A stretch of DNA of 64,000 nt from the NCBI GenBank assembly GCA_017510065.1, contig JAFWOB010000100.1, positions 1-64,000 on the forward strand, given 5' to 3'. Below are positions 17,680-24,704 of this stretch, piece after piece; within the stretch, counting starts at the first letter, position 1; each line of letters starts with the position of its first letter. The notes beneath the pieces are model-generated. The model worked only from the letters and a program-made list of their open reading frames with translations. It did not search any database and had not been told where the DNA came from. A program made the translations under genes and the position numbers. The DNA is from Parasporobacterium sp. (GTDB lineage Bacteria; Bacillota; Clostridia; Lachnospirales; Lachnospiraceae).

Positions 17680-18705
17680 ATGGGGCATTTTTTCATAATT
17701 AATCCGAGAACCGGAATGAAAGAACAGATCAAAAATGCAGAGTTCTACCCTGCTTATTTGTTTCTGCCGGAAGAAGCGTTTGTTAATTACCCATCTATCG
17801 TGAACAGTATAACTCGGTATCCACGGCGTTTTTTACATGATCCTGCCAGCAGGGCTTTTGTTGCCAGCAGTAATTTTTTACAATGTATGACTGATTCTTT
17901 TGCTTACCTGGCCTGGCCTGCGATGGCAAAACAGTTTGGGCTATGCAGATACATAGAATGCTATTCCGGATATGATATTGCCTGGCAGATCGCCCACGCC
18001 ACATCTTTATGGACCGTTACAATGGAAACAGAAGGCATCATTCCTACTCCCAAAGAATTATTCGGCAAAACAGATATAAACGAATATTTCGGATTTGTTC
18101 CACAAGAAGAACTTGCAGCCATCATGAATCATATCGTTCCCCTGGCATTGAAGAATTCGGGGCTGGACAAAATAATTGAAGTCGGGATTGAATACCGCTG
18201 CATAGAAGATTTTGATTTCCGTAACAGCAATAAGAAAACGGATTTCTACAGAAAATGGTATCACAGCCGCACCAAATTATATAAGGGGCTCCATAATCTC
18301 CAGTATAAAAAGCGCAGCGAGAAGCTGACCGAAGCGGATCTGCTGGATGAACTTGTTGATACAGCAGATATTTCTTCCGATGCACTTACTGATGGCAGTC
18401 ACGATCCCGGAAACTGGAATACGATCCATCTGCATGAGAAGCCCGAACCTGCAGACCCTAACGAAATGACCGACTACATAGAAACCAAGATTGCCATTGA
18501 TAACTTTCTTATGCAGATCCCACAGGAAGATTACGATCTCCTGATGATGGGCTTTCAGGGAAAAAAGCAAAAGGAGATTGCAGAAGCTTTAAAACTGGAA
18601 ACACACTCTGCTGTTTCAAAAAGGCGGAAAAGGCTCATCACGGAGTTTGAACGATTTTCCGGTGTTGAGATAAACAAAAAAGCGATAAGACGGAAAAAGA
18701 AATAA
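17680..18705 (+). CDS. Island protein with C-terminal sigma-70 region-4-like HTH
   Basis: About 341 residues from the ATG at 17680 (GAGAGG upstream). An in-frame TTG at 17542 would add 46 residues but has no ribosome site. The N-terminal 200 residues are unrecognised. The C-terminal 65 residues (DNFLMQIPQEDYDLLMMGF, KKQKEIAEALKLETHSAVSK, RRKRLI) look like a region-4 HTH, followed by a basic tail KKAIRRKKK. Probably a transcription or replication control protein of island C. It lies alone between two inverted-repeat arms (17405-17485 and 18873-18934). Confidence 0.55.
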   Translation: MGHFFIINPRTGMKEQIKNAEFYPAYLFLPEEAFVNYPSIVNSITRYPRRFLHDPASRAFVASSNFLQCMTDSFAYLAWPAMAKQFGLCRYIECYSGYDIAWQIAHATSLWTVTMETEGIIPTPKELFGKTDINEYFGFVPQEELAAIMNHIVPLALKNSGLDKIIEVGIEYRCIEDFDFRNSNKKTDFYRKWYHSRTKLYKGLHNLQYKKRSEKLTEADLLDELVDTADISSDALTDGSHDPGNWNTIHLHEKPEPADPNEMTDYIETKIAIDNFLMQIPQEDYDLLMMGFQGKKQKEIAEALKLETHSAVSKRRKRLITEFERFSGVEINKKAIRRKKK

Positions 18706-18800
18706 CGCCTGGAACATTTGACTTTTTTCGTGTCGTATTTTCATAGAGGCTTGCACACAGTCTCTATTTTTTTGCATGGATCTTGTGGTCTGCCTTACTG

Positions 18801-18838
18801 AAGCACCTAATGCAGGAATGCATCAAGGTGCTTTTTTT
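18801..18838 (+). terminator. Rho-independent terminator
   Basis: AAGCACCTAATGCA / TGCATCAAGGTGCTT stem followed by seven Ts. It ends the transcript of the sigma-like gene. A weaker stem (AGAGGCT / AGTCTCT followed by a T-run) lies just upstream at about 18746-18774. Confidence 0.8.
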
Positions 18839-18872
18839 ATGTCCTTTTCCGGGGAGAAACATTGTGTCCAAA

Positions 18873-18934
18873 TCTTAGCAAGCATCGTCTTTGGACGCCC
18901 AAAGACATCTTGTTGGGCAGATCCCAAACCCTGG
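18873..18934 (-). repeat. Right arm of inverted repeat flanking the sigma-like gene
   Basis: 18873-18892 is the exact reverse complement of 17466-17485. The segment also contains its own hairpin TCTTTGG / CCAAAGA. It lies about 90 bases before the leader ORF and 170 bases before repA, where a replication origin or transfer origin would be expected. Confidence 0.7.
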
Positions 18935-18982
18935 GACACCGTATACGTTAATCAAGCCGTCATCGAAAGGAGGAAACCAAAA

Positions 18983-19135
18983 ATGAATACGAAGATGAGC
19001 GAACACCACAGCGCTGAAAACAGCAGACACAGAAAGGATACCAAAGGAGGGGGCTTTATTGAGAGAAAGGAACATTTGGTGGGAAAACAGATACTTTCCG
19101 TTCACCAAACTGCCAAAAGCATTCTGGGAGAATGA
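18983..19135 (+). CDS. 50-codon ORF overlapping the repA start (possible leader)
   Basis: ATG preceded by a strong AAAGGAGG site. The product is polar and basic (MNTKMSEHHSAENSRHRKD) and its last 77 bases overlap the repA gene in another frame. The repA ribosome site (AAAGGAGG at 19043) lies inside it. Such an arrangement allows translational coupling or control of initiator synthesis. Whether the peptide itself matters is unknown. Confidence 0.4.
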   Translation: MNTKMSEHHSAENSRHRKDTKGGGFIERKEHLVGKQILSVHQTAKSILGE

Positions 19136-19934
19136 AAGATACCGGCATCTGCCTACAGATGCTATCATGCTCTATTCATTGATGCTCGACAGGATGGGGC
19201 TGTCAAAAGCAAATGGATGGAGAGACGAAAAGGGAGAGGTGTATGTCTATTATACTTTAGACGAGATACAAAGGAAGATGCGATGCAGCAGGAGCAAGGC
19301 AAGCAAGCTGAAGCAGATCCTGCTGAAAGAAAACCTGATCAGGTTTGAACAGCAAGGGAAGGCGGATCCGCACCGGATCTACGTCCTTCCCTTTTTTGAT
19401 GGTTCGGAAACCGGACCCATGGAGTCTGAAAATGATACTTCATGCAGTTCAGAAACCGAACCACATGAAGTCCATTTTTCAGACCCGAATGATACTGAAG
19501 ATAATAACACGGAGAAAAGTAACATCTATCCATCAAGCGGCTGCGATAGATATGATAGTTCCGTTGTACGTGAGATCCTTATGGAAAATCTCGAATATGA
19601 TACTCTCTCAGAAAGAGATTATGACATGGATCTTATAGATAACATCATTGACATCATGGTCGATGCGATCTGCAGTTCCGGAAGTGAGATGCGGATTGGA
19701 GGAAGGGATATTCCAAAGGATCTGGTCAGATCCCGGTTTATGAAATACAGCAGATCCGACCTGGAATATGTCCTTTTCTGCCTGAAACAGAATGCTGCAG
19801 ATATCAAAAACATTCGTTCTTATATGCTGACAGTATTGTATAACGCTCCGGCCACCAGAAACCTGTATTATCGCCAGAAGGTTCAGCATGACTGGCCTTC
19901 AGGTATAACAGCTGTGCAGGAAGGAGGAATGTGA
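19059..19934 (+). CDS. Replication initiator protein A-like (RepA N-terminal domain)
   Basis: 291 residues starting at TTG 19059, 7 bases after AAAGGAGGGGG; no ATG alternative gives the conserved N-terminus. Residues 5-110 match the RepA_N winged-helix domain found in plasmid and integrative-element initiators: RYFPFTKLPKAFWENERYRH, TDAIMLYSLMLDRM, a DEIQRKMRCSRSKASKLKQI helix. The C-terminal part (EYDTLSERDYDMDLIDNI, LVRSRFMKYSRSDLEYVL) resembles the DUF6017 region seen in the same proteins. It suggests island C can replicate or once did. One base separates it from the integrase gene. Confidence 0.8.
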   Translation: MRERNIWWENRYFPFTKLPKAFWENERYRHLPTDAIMLYSLMLDRMGLSKANGWRDEKGEVYVYYTLDEIQRKMRCSRSKASKLKQILLKENLIRFEQQGKADPHRIYVLPFFDGSETGPMESENDTSCSSETEPHEVHFSDPNDTEDNNTEKSNIYPSSGCDRYDSSVVREILMENLEYDTLSERDYDMDLIDNIIDIMVDAICSSGSEMRIGGRDIPKDLVRSRFMKYSRSDLEYVLFCLKQNAADIKNIRSYMLTVLYNAPATRNLYYRQKVQHDWPSGITAVQEGGM

Positions 19935-19935
19935 A

Positions 19936-21252
19936 ATGGCAAAAAGGAAAGACATTCCCCCTGATACAATTAAAAAACATGCAGAAAAAATGGCCCGGCA
20001 GATTGAAGCCATAGAAGAAATCGATAATCCTACCGGGTATTTTTCTGGTTTACACCCCGCAGACGAGAATGGTAGAATTGCTGTTGGGTTCTGGCTTGCG
20101 AGTAAACAAGCCATGATAAAGAAAAACAAAGAACTATTTGTGTTAAACGTTCATACCCACAAGATCTGGCAACAGGCTACCGGCAAAAAGCTCTGGATGA
20201 CTTATGTTCGCAATGAAGACGACGCACTTGTAAGAATCAACAGTACAACATATGACGGGATTATCAATAAGTTATATGTATTATATTCCGCTGGTACTTC
20301 AGCATGCACGCTCAAAGAGCTTTGGCCTAAAGTAGTTGCCTGGAAAAGCACCTTGATAAAAGGAAAATCTCTGAAGATCTACGATGGATTCTGGAAAAAA
20401 TACTATTATCCAAATCCTATTTCAGACAAAAGGATCTCACAATTAAGATTTAAAGACTGGAATATGTTTTTTGATAATCTGGTGGAAGAACACCAGCTAA
20501 CAGAAAAGCAGTATTCTAACATCCGCACAGTGGCGAATTATATTGCCAGTTACTGTCTGAAACACGACATTATCGATCGCAATCCGATCCGGGATCTTGA
20601 AGGCATCCGGTATAATTTCAAGAAGACTGCAGCCTACAATGCAGTCAAAGCACCTCATTTTTCCGAAAACGATATGGAGCGTATCAAAGAATGGGCTGAC
20701 AAAGAACTTTGCGATCCAAAGAAGAAGGCAATCTACCCTCTGGCAATGAAGTTCAATATCCCGTACGGACTGCGGGTAGGAGAATTAGGCGGCCTCTATT
20801 GGTCAGATATTGACTTCAAAGAAAAAGTGATCACTGTCCAGAGACAGTATGTAGTCGATTACAAGTATGATCAAAAAGATGGTTCCATTAAATATATCGG
20901 TAAAGTCGATATGGACGAGATCAAAGGACATGAAGAGCCCAGACAACTTCCTCTCACTGATGAGAATATTGAAATACTGAATACAGTCAAGGCTCTGAAT
21001 ATTCCCGGTCAGAGAATCTTTCAGATGAACTACAACACTTATGAGCGAAAGATCAAGAAATCAGCCAAAGAGCTGAATATCCCGATTGATCCAAGAACTC
21101 ACAGTTTCAGGGTAACAGCTGCAAGAAACGCCTACAGTAAAACCGGAGACGTAAAAGTTGCCCAGAGCCTTTTAGGCCACACAACACCTGGTATGACATT
21201 CAAATATATCAAGGATTTTGATAATATGGAGACTCTCCGGAAGATCTTATGA
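19936..21252 (+). CDS. Tyrosine site-specific integrase of island C
   Basis: 438 residues. N-terminal arm-binding region, core-binding SAM-like domain (about 125-215, including TLIKGKSLKIYDGFWKKYYY), and catalytic domain from about 230. The catalytic residues are visible: Arg in YGLRVGELGGLYW, the HSFRVTAAR box (His-x-x-Arg), LLGHTT (His/Trp position) and the nucleophile Tyr in MTFKYIKDF. It abuts repA (1 base) and ends about 100 bases from the tRNA-Cys 3' end, the normal place for an integrase using that tRNA as attB. It is the only integrase in the three islands. The ATG has GGAGGA upstream. Confidence 0.93.
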   Translation: MAKRKDIPPDTIKKHAEKMARQIEAIEEIDNPTGYFSGLHPADENGRIAVGFWLASKQAMIKKNKELFVLNVHTHKIWQQATGKKLWMTYVRNEDDALVRINSTTYDGIINKLYVLYSAGTSACTLKELWPKVVAWKSTLIKGKSLKIYDGFWKKYYYPNPISDKRISQLRFKDWNMFFDNLVEEHQLTEKQYSNIRTVANYIASYCLKHDIIDRNPIRDLEGIRYNFKKTAAYNAVKAPHFSENDMERIKEWADKELCDPKKKAIYPLAMKFNIPYGLRVGELGGLYWSDIDFKEKVITVQRQYVVDYKYDQKDGSIKYIGKVDMDEIKGHEEPRQLPLTDENIEILNTVKALNIPGQRIFQMNYNTYERKIKKSAKELNIPIDPRTHSFRVTAARNAYSKTGDVKVAQSLLGHTTPGMTFKYIKDFDNMETLRKIL

Positions 21253-21256
21253 TGTC

Positions 21257-21275
21257 AGGTGTACACAGGTGTATA
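21257..21275 (+). repeat. Integrase arm-type repeats, right end of island C
   Basis: AGGTGTACA at 21257 and AGGTGTATA at 21267, in the same orientation as the left-end pair at 13163. They lie between the integrase stop codon and the tRNA. Confidence 0.6.
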
Positions 21276-21303
21276 ACTTTTCTCAGTAACAATGATATGA
21301 AAA

Positions 21304-21342
21304 AATCCCGAAAATCGTTGATTTTTCAATGATTTTCGGGAT
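21304..21342. terminator. Terminator between integrase and tRNA-Cys
   Basis: ATCCCGAAAATC / GATTTTCGGGAT stem preceded by AAAAA on the plus strand. It ends the tRNA-Cys transcript (minus strand) and probably the integrase transcript. Confidence 0.8.
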
Positions 21343-21352
21343 CCTCCAGACG

Positions 21353-21423
21353 AGGCGACAACCAGATTTGAACTGGTGATCAGGGTGTTGCAGACCCGTG
21401 CCTTACCACTTGGCTATGTCGCC
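21353..21423 (-). tRNA. tRNA-Cys (GCA)
   Basis: The minus strand folds as a cloverleaf: acceptor GGCGACA / TGTCGCC, D-arm GCCAAGTGGTAAGGC, anticodon loop CTGCAAC with anticodon GCA, T-arm ACCAG-TTCAAAT-CTGGT. The discriminator base is U, the known Cys identity element. CCA is not encoded. Its 3' end is the integration target for islands A to C; the gene remains intact because each insertion restores it. Confidence 0.95.
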
Positions 21424-21527
21424 TTATTTGCTCAGCGCTTGAATAGTATATCAGCGTGGTTCTTTTCCGTCAAGTATAAAAATAAAATCCTTCATACCAT
21501 TCATCACACACATACACAAACATATGT

Positions 21528-21556
21528 TTGTATCTGTATCCATGTTTTGCTATAAT
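21528..21556 (+). promoter_or_regulatory. Promoter of the GIY-YIG gene, possibly leaderless
   Basis: TTGTAT (21528-21533), 17-base spacer, TATAAT (21551-21556). The start codon at 21566 is only about 3 bases beyond the expected transcription start, and there is no room for a ribosome site. Confidence 0.55.
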
Positions 21557-21565
21557 GTAAGATAA

Positions 21566-22075
21566 ATGATTCCAGCCCTGAATGCGATCACTTCATTTAT
21601 CAATACGAACCTTCCTATCATCATCCCTGCCGCAGCGGTGGTGCTGGTTTTAGTGCTGCTCTTCATCGTCATCCGGCTGCTGCGCCCTCTTCCAAAAAAG
21701 ATTGCTTCCATGATCCGCCGCAGGAAATATGTCAGCATGGGACAGTTTTTCGATTCCTGGCACAGAAGCAAGGATGATTTTCCGGGCTGCTATGTGATCC
21801 TGATCTATGATAAGAAGCTGATCGTAAATCCCATGCATTATGACGAGATCTATGTCGGGCAGTCGGTAAATGTCAGGCACCGGGTCTTCTCGCATCTGAT
21901 GGGGCATGGTAACGGAAACGTGTATTTCGGACTGAAGAGCGGCTGCAAGGTATATGTTCTCATCCGGCACTGCAGCCGGAAGAAACTGAACAAGGCGGAA
22001 AAGGAACTGATCGAGTACTTTAATGCCACATCATCCCTCAATATGACACGGGGCGGTGCTCCGAAAAGAAAATGA
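21566..22075 (+). CDS. Membrane-anchored GIY-YIG domain protein
   Basis: 169 residues: an N-terminal transmembrane helix (about 16-40), a basic linker (KKIASMIRRRK), then a GIY-YIG fold. It has GCYVILIYDK at the GIY strand, EIYVGQSVNVRHRVFSHL with the YVG strand and catalytic Arg, and a conserved Glu in KAEKELIEYFNA. GIY-YIG proteins are nicking endonucleases; a membrane anchor is unusual and would place the nuclease domain on the inner face if the N-terminus is out. Function unknown. No ribosome site; see the promoter entry. Confidence 0.75.
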   Translation: MIPALNAITSFINTNLPIIIPAAAVVLVLVLLFIVIRLLRPLPKKIASMIRRRKYVSMGQFFDSWHRSKDDFPGCYVILIYDKKLIVNPMHYDEIYVGQSVNVRHRVFSHLMGHGNGNVYFGLKSGCKVYVLIRHCSRKKLNKAEKELIEYFNATSSLNMTRGGAPKRK

Positions 22076-22157
22076 TCCTGGTTGCGGCAAATGTCATCTC
22101 ATGTTACGATAGCTGCAAAGATAACCCGTGGTACTGTACTGAACAAGGAGGTCAACG

Positions 22158-22529
22158 ATGGAATTTTATATTTGTGAACATTGCGGCAATATCATTGCCA
22201 TGGTAAAAAGTTCTGGGGTTCCTGTAAAATGCTGCGGCCAGAACATGACGAAGATCGAACCAGGCACAACGGATGCGTCCCTGGAAAAACATGTTCCGGT
22301 CTTCACTGTAGAAGGTGACCTGATCACCGTCACAGTCGGTTCCGTTGAGCATCCGATGCTGGAAGAGCATTTTATTGAATGGATCGCCATCAAGACTGAG
22401 CAAGGCGCTCAGAGAAAGATCCTGAAACCGGGCGATGCCCCGAAGGCTGTCTTTGCCCTGGCAGGCGGTGACACCCTGAAGGAAGTATATGCATACTGCA
22501 ACCTGCACGGACTCTGGAAAAACGAGTAG
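22158..22529 (+). CDS. dfx: Desulfoferrodoxin (superoxide reductase)
   Basis: 123 residues with both metal centres. The N-terminal desulforedoxin domain binds Fe through CEHCG and VKCCGQ. The C-terminal superoxide reductase domain has the Fe ligands in EKHVPV, HPMLEEHFIEW and YCNLHGLW (Cys/His), including the catalytic-site Glu-Lys pair in LEKHVPV. It reduces superoxide to hydrogen peroxide without making oxygen, as used by anaerobes. Perfect AAGGAGGT site 6 bases before the ATG. Monocistronic. Confidence 0.95.
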   Translation: MEFYICEHCGNIIAMVKSSGVPVKCCGQNMTKIEPGTTDASLEKHVPVFTVEGDLITVTVGSVEHPMLEEHFIEWIAIKTEQGAQRKILKPGDAPKAVFALAGGDTLKEVYAYCNLHGLWKNE

Positions 22530-22549
22530 GTTTCGTCTTGCGCCCAAAG

Positions 22550-22795
22550 TTCCTGCATCATTTGCGGCGCTATGCATAATTTCAGGAATCGGCCTGCATC
22601 ATTTGCGGCACTATGCATGATTTTTTGTAAAATATTCGAGGCTGTGCATGATTTCAGCCCTCAAAAGGGGGCCAAAATCATGCACAGCCTCGATTTCGTT
22701 ACACGGCTATCCTAAAAATCATGCATAGCGCCATGTTTGTTACAGTATTTTCTGAAAAATCATACACAGCCTCGATTTTGTTGCAGGACGGATCT
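22550..22795. repeat. Palindromic repeat array built on GCATGATTTT (copy 1)
   Basis: Units such as CCTGCATCATTTGCGG...TATGCATGATTT (starts at 22553 and 22594) run forward. A central hairpin has arms CGAGGCTGTGCATGATTT and AAATCATGCACAGCCTCG around a CCCTCAAAAGGGG loop (about 22636-22692). Inverted units then follow (AAAAATCATGCATAGCGCC, AAAATCATACACAGCCTCG). A related array lies at 41385-41615. No gene is visible here. Confidence 0.75.
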
Positions 22796-22819
22796 GCTCC
22801 GAAAGGACCTGCTGGCTTC

Positions 22820-23536
22820 TCAGATCTTAAAAATCCCGACTACGCCGTTGATGACTGCCATCAGGTAATTGTGTTCATATATAAACTGGAGGAACGGGCT
22901 GTTGATAATGGCCCTCTCGCAGGCGATCCCGAAATCCGTACCGGACATCATCATGATGATCATTGAGATAATCCAGAGGAAGATCACACCTTCTGCCAGT
23001 CCCACTATGGCACCGGCGATTCGGTTGATCCCGCCCAGGATGGGGATGTGGTTGATCACATTGGACAGCCTCAGGATCAGCCTTAGGACCAGATAAATAA
23101 CGATAAATAATATCACATAACTCAGGATCCGGATGATCAGGGTTGTGAGATTCACCGCCAGATATTCGGAAAAACTGTTGACGCCCTGATCCACATAACC
23201 TCCCAGGGTATTGCGTGCCTTCAGGTCTTCCTTCATAGATGCTGTCAGGGGAAGGGCGTCGATAAAGGAATTCTCTACTGCGCTGGCCGAAGCTGATGCA
23301 TTGGACAGCTTATCATCCACATATTCTTCGATCCGGTGCTGGACACGGGGACCGATGACAGTACCATTTTCTGCAAACTCCGCCAGAGGTTTTGCCAGCA
23401 TTCCCGCCAGAACGATCGTGATGATCAGGGAGAAGGTTGTCAAAAGGATCCTTAAAAACCCCTTGACCAGTCCGATGATCAGAAAGATCGCAAGAAATAT
23501 GATAACTGCAATCGTTGCGATAAAAGATACGCTCAT
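22820..23536 (-). CDS. CvpA-family membrane protein
   Basis: 238 residues with four membrane segments (about 5-45 as two helices, 130-155, 180-205) and the CvpA pattern: a Gly-rich FLIIGLVKGFLRILL start and RLILRLSNVINHIPILGGINRIAGAIVGLAEGV split over two segments. CvpA is named for colicin V export but its general role concerns envelope homeostasis. A soluble insert at about 65-120 lies between the helices. Last gene of a minus-strand operon with the DUF5711-like protein (4 bases away). Confidence 0.8.
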   Translation of the reverse strand: MSVSFIATIAVIIFLAIFLIIGLVKGFLRILLTTFSLIITIVLAGMLAKPLAEFAENGTVIGPRVQHRIEEYVDDKLSNASASASAVENSFIDALPLTASMKEDLKARNTLGGYVDQGVNSFSEYLAVNLTTLIIRILSYVILFIVIYLVLRLILRLSNVINHIPILGGINRIAGAIVGLAEGVIFLWIISMIIMMMSGTDFGIACERAIINSPFLQFIYEHNYLMAVINGVVGIFKI

Positions 23537-23540
23537 TATG

Positions 23541-24704
23541 CTACTTCACTGTAATAAACTGTGTATTGGAATTGGTTCCGTATACAAACTGCCTTCCGTT
23601 TCCGGATTTCAGCGCCTCGATGTGCCGGTCAAAGGGCAGATACATTTTCTCTACCCCGGCAAGGGAATACATCAGGCATTCATTATAGGAATACAGGATC
23701 ACATTTTCCCCTGCAAAATCTGCATTTCCGAACGAGAAATCTGTTCCCTGGTCCAGCTGCAGATTACCCAGGGAATCAAAGACTTTGATCCTATACTTTG
23801 ACTCTGACTCCGGTTCTTCGACCACCATACCGATGTGGCTGTCATCGAAAAACAGGGACTGGATCTCCCAGGTCATTTCCAGATCTTCATAGACCAGTTC
23901 CGGCAACTCCTTATCATCGTAAATGGACATTCCAAGGTCGCCTACCACACAGACCCTGTCATGATCCAGGAAACGGATCGTCGTCAGCATGACGGAATCG
24001 TACTGATCAAATACACCTGTGATGATCTCTTCGTCTGAACCTTCGGCTGCCAGATCATAAAAGACCACTTTGGACCTGACGGTTCCTTTGTCGATTGATA
24101 CAAAGATCGCAGCGAGTTTCGTGCCGTCATCCGACAGTGACATATCCATCAGGAAGCCCCTGGAAGAGAACAGACTCTTTTCCGTCATGATCTCATTGCC
24201 GTTTTTGTCTTTGATCTCAATGTAATTTGTATTGCCCTCACTGGAGGCTGCCGCAATGATTCCGGAGGAGGAGATCTCTACATCCGTGATATTATGGGAC
24301 AGATTGATGTTGTTTACAAAGCCGCTCCTGTCATACAGGTAAATGCTTCTCTGCCCCATGTCCGCAACGGCTATATAATCACCGCAAACATCCGCAAAAG
24401 GCTGCAGCATGGAATAGTACTCATTCCACAGCATTCCTTTCCGGTCAAAATAGGTGACGCCGTCTCCGGCACATTTCAGATATCCCCTGCCATAGATATA
24501 GTATTCCGTGTTTTCCTCCGAATTACTGATCGGAATGACAGAATCCACGGAATACCCCGTAAATGTCCTGTATTTTTCAAACAGAATAAAACCGACAGTC
24601 AGACATGCAGCAAGAAGAAGGAACACGATCAGGATGACAAACGGTTTCCTGCCCGGTTTCCTTCTTCTGCTTTTTCTTCTGTTTCTACTTGTTCTTCTGT
24701 ACAT
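23541..24704 (-). CDS. DUF5711-like membrane-anchored beta-propeller protein
   Basis: 387 residues: a very basic N-terminus (TSRNRRKSRRRKPGRKP), one transmembrane helix (about 24-45), then an extracytoplasmic region rich in repeated strand patterns (DGVTYFDRKGMLWNEYYS, VADMGQRSIYLYDRSG, IEIKDKNGNEIMTE) typical of a WD40/PQQ-like propeller. I recognise the style of the clostridial DUF5711 family. Function unknown. Its start overlaps the end of the upstream coiled-coil gene by 20 bases. Confidence 0.7.
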   Translation of the reverse strand: MYRRTSRNRRKSRRRKPGRKPFVILIVFLLLAACLTVGFILFEKYRTFTGYSVDSVIPISNSEENTEYYIYGRGYLKCAGDGVTYFDRKGMLWNEYYSMLQPFADVCGDYIAVADMGQRSIYLYDRSGFVNNINLSHNITDVEISSSGIIAAASSEGNTNYIEIKDKNGNEIMTEKSLFSSRGFLMDMSLSDDGTKLAAIFVSIDKGTVRSKVVFYDLAAEGSDEEIITGVFDQYDSVMLTTIRFLDHDRVCVVGDLGMSIYDDKELPELVYEDLEMTWEIQSLFFDDSHIGMVVEEPESESKYRIKVFDSLGNLQLDQGTDFSFGNADFAGENVILYSYNECLMYSLAGVEKMYLPFDRHIEALKSGNGRQFVYGTNSNTQFITVK

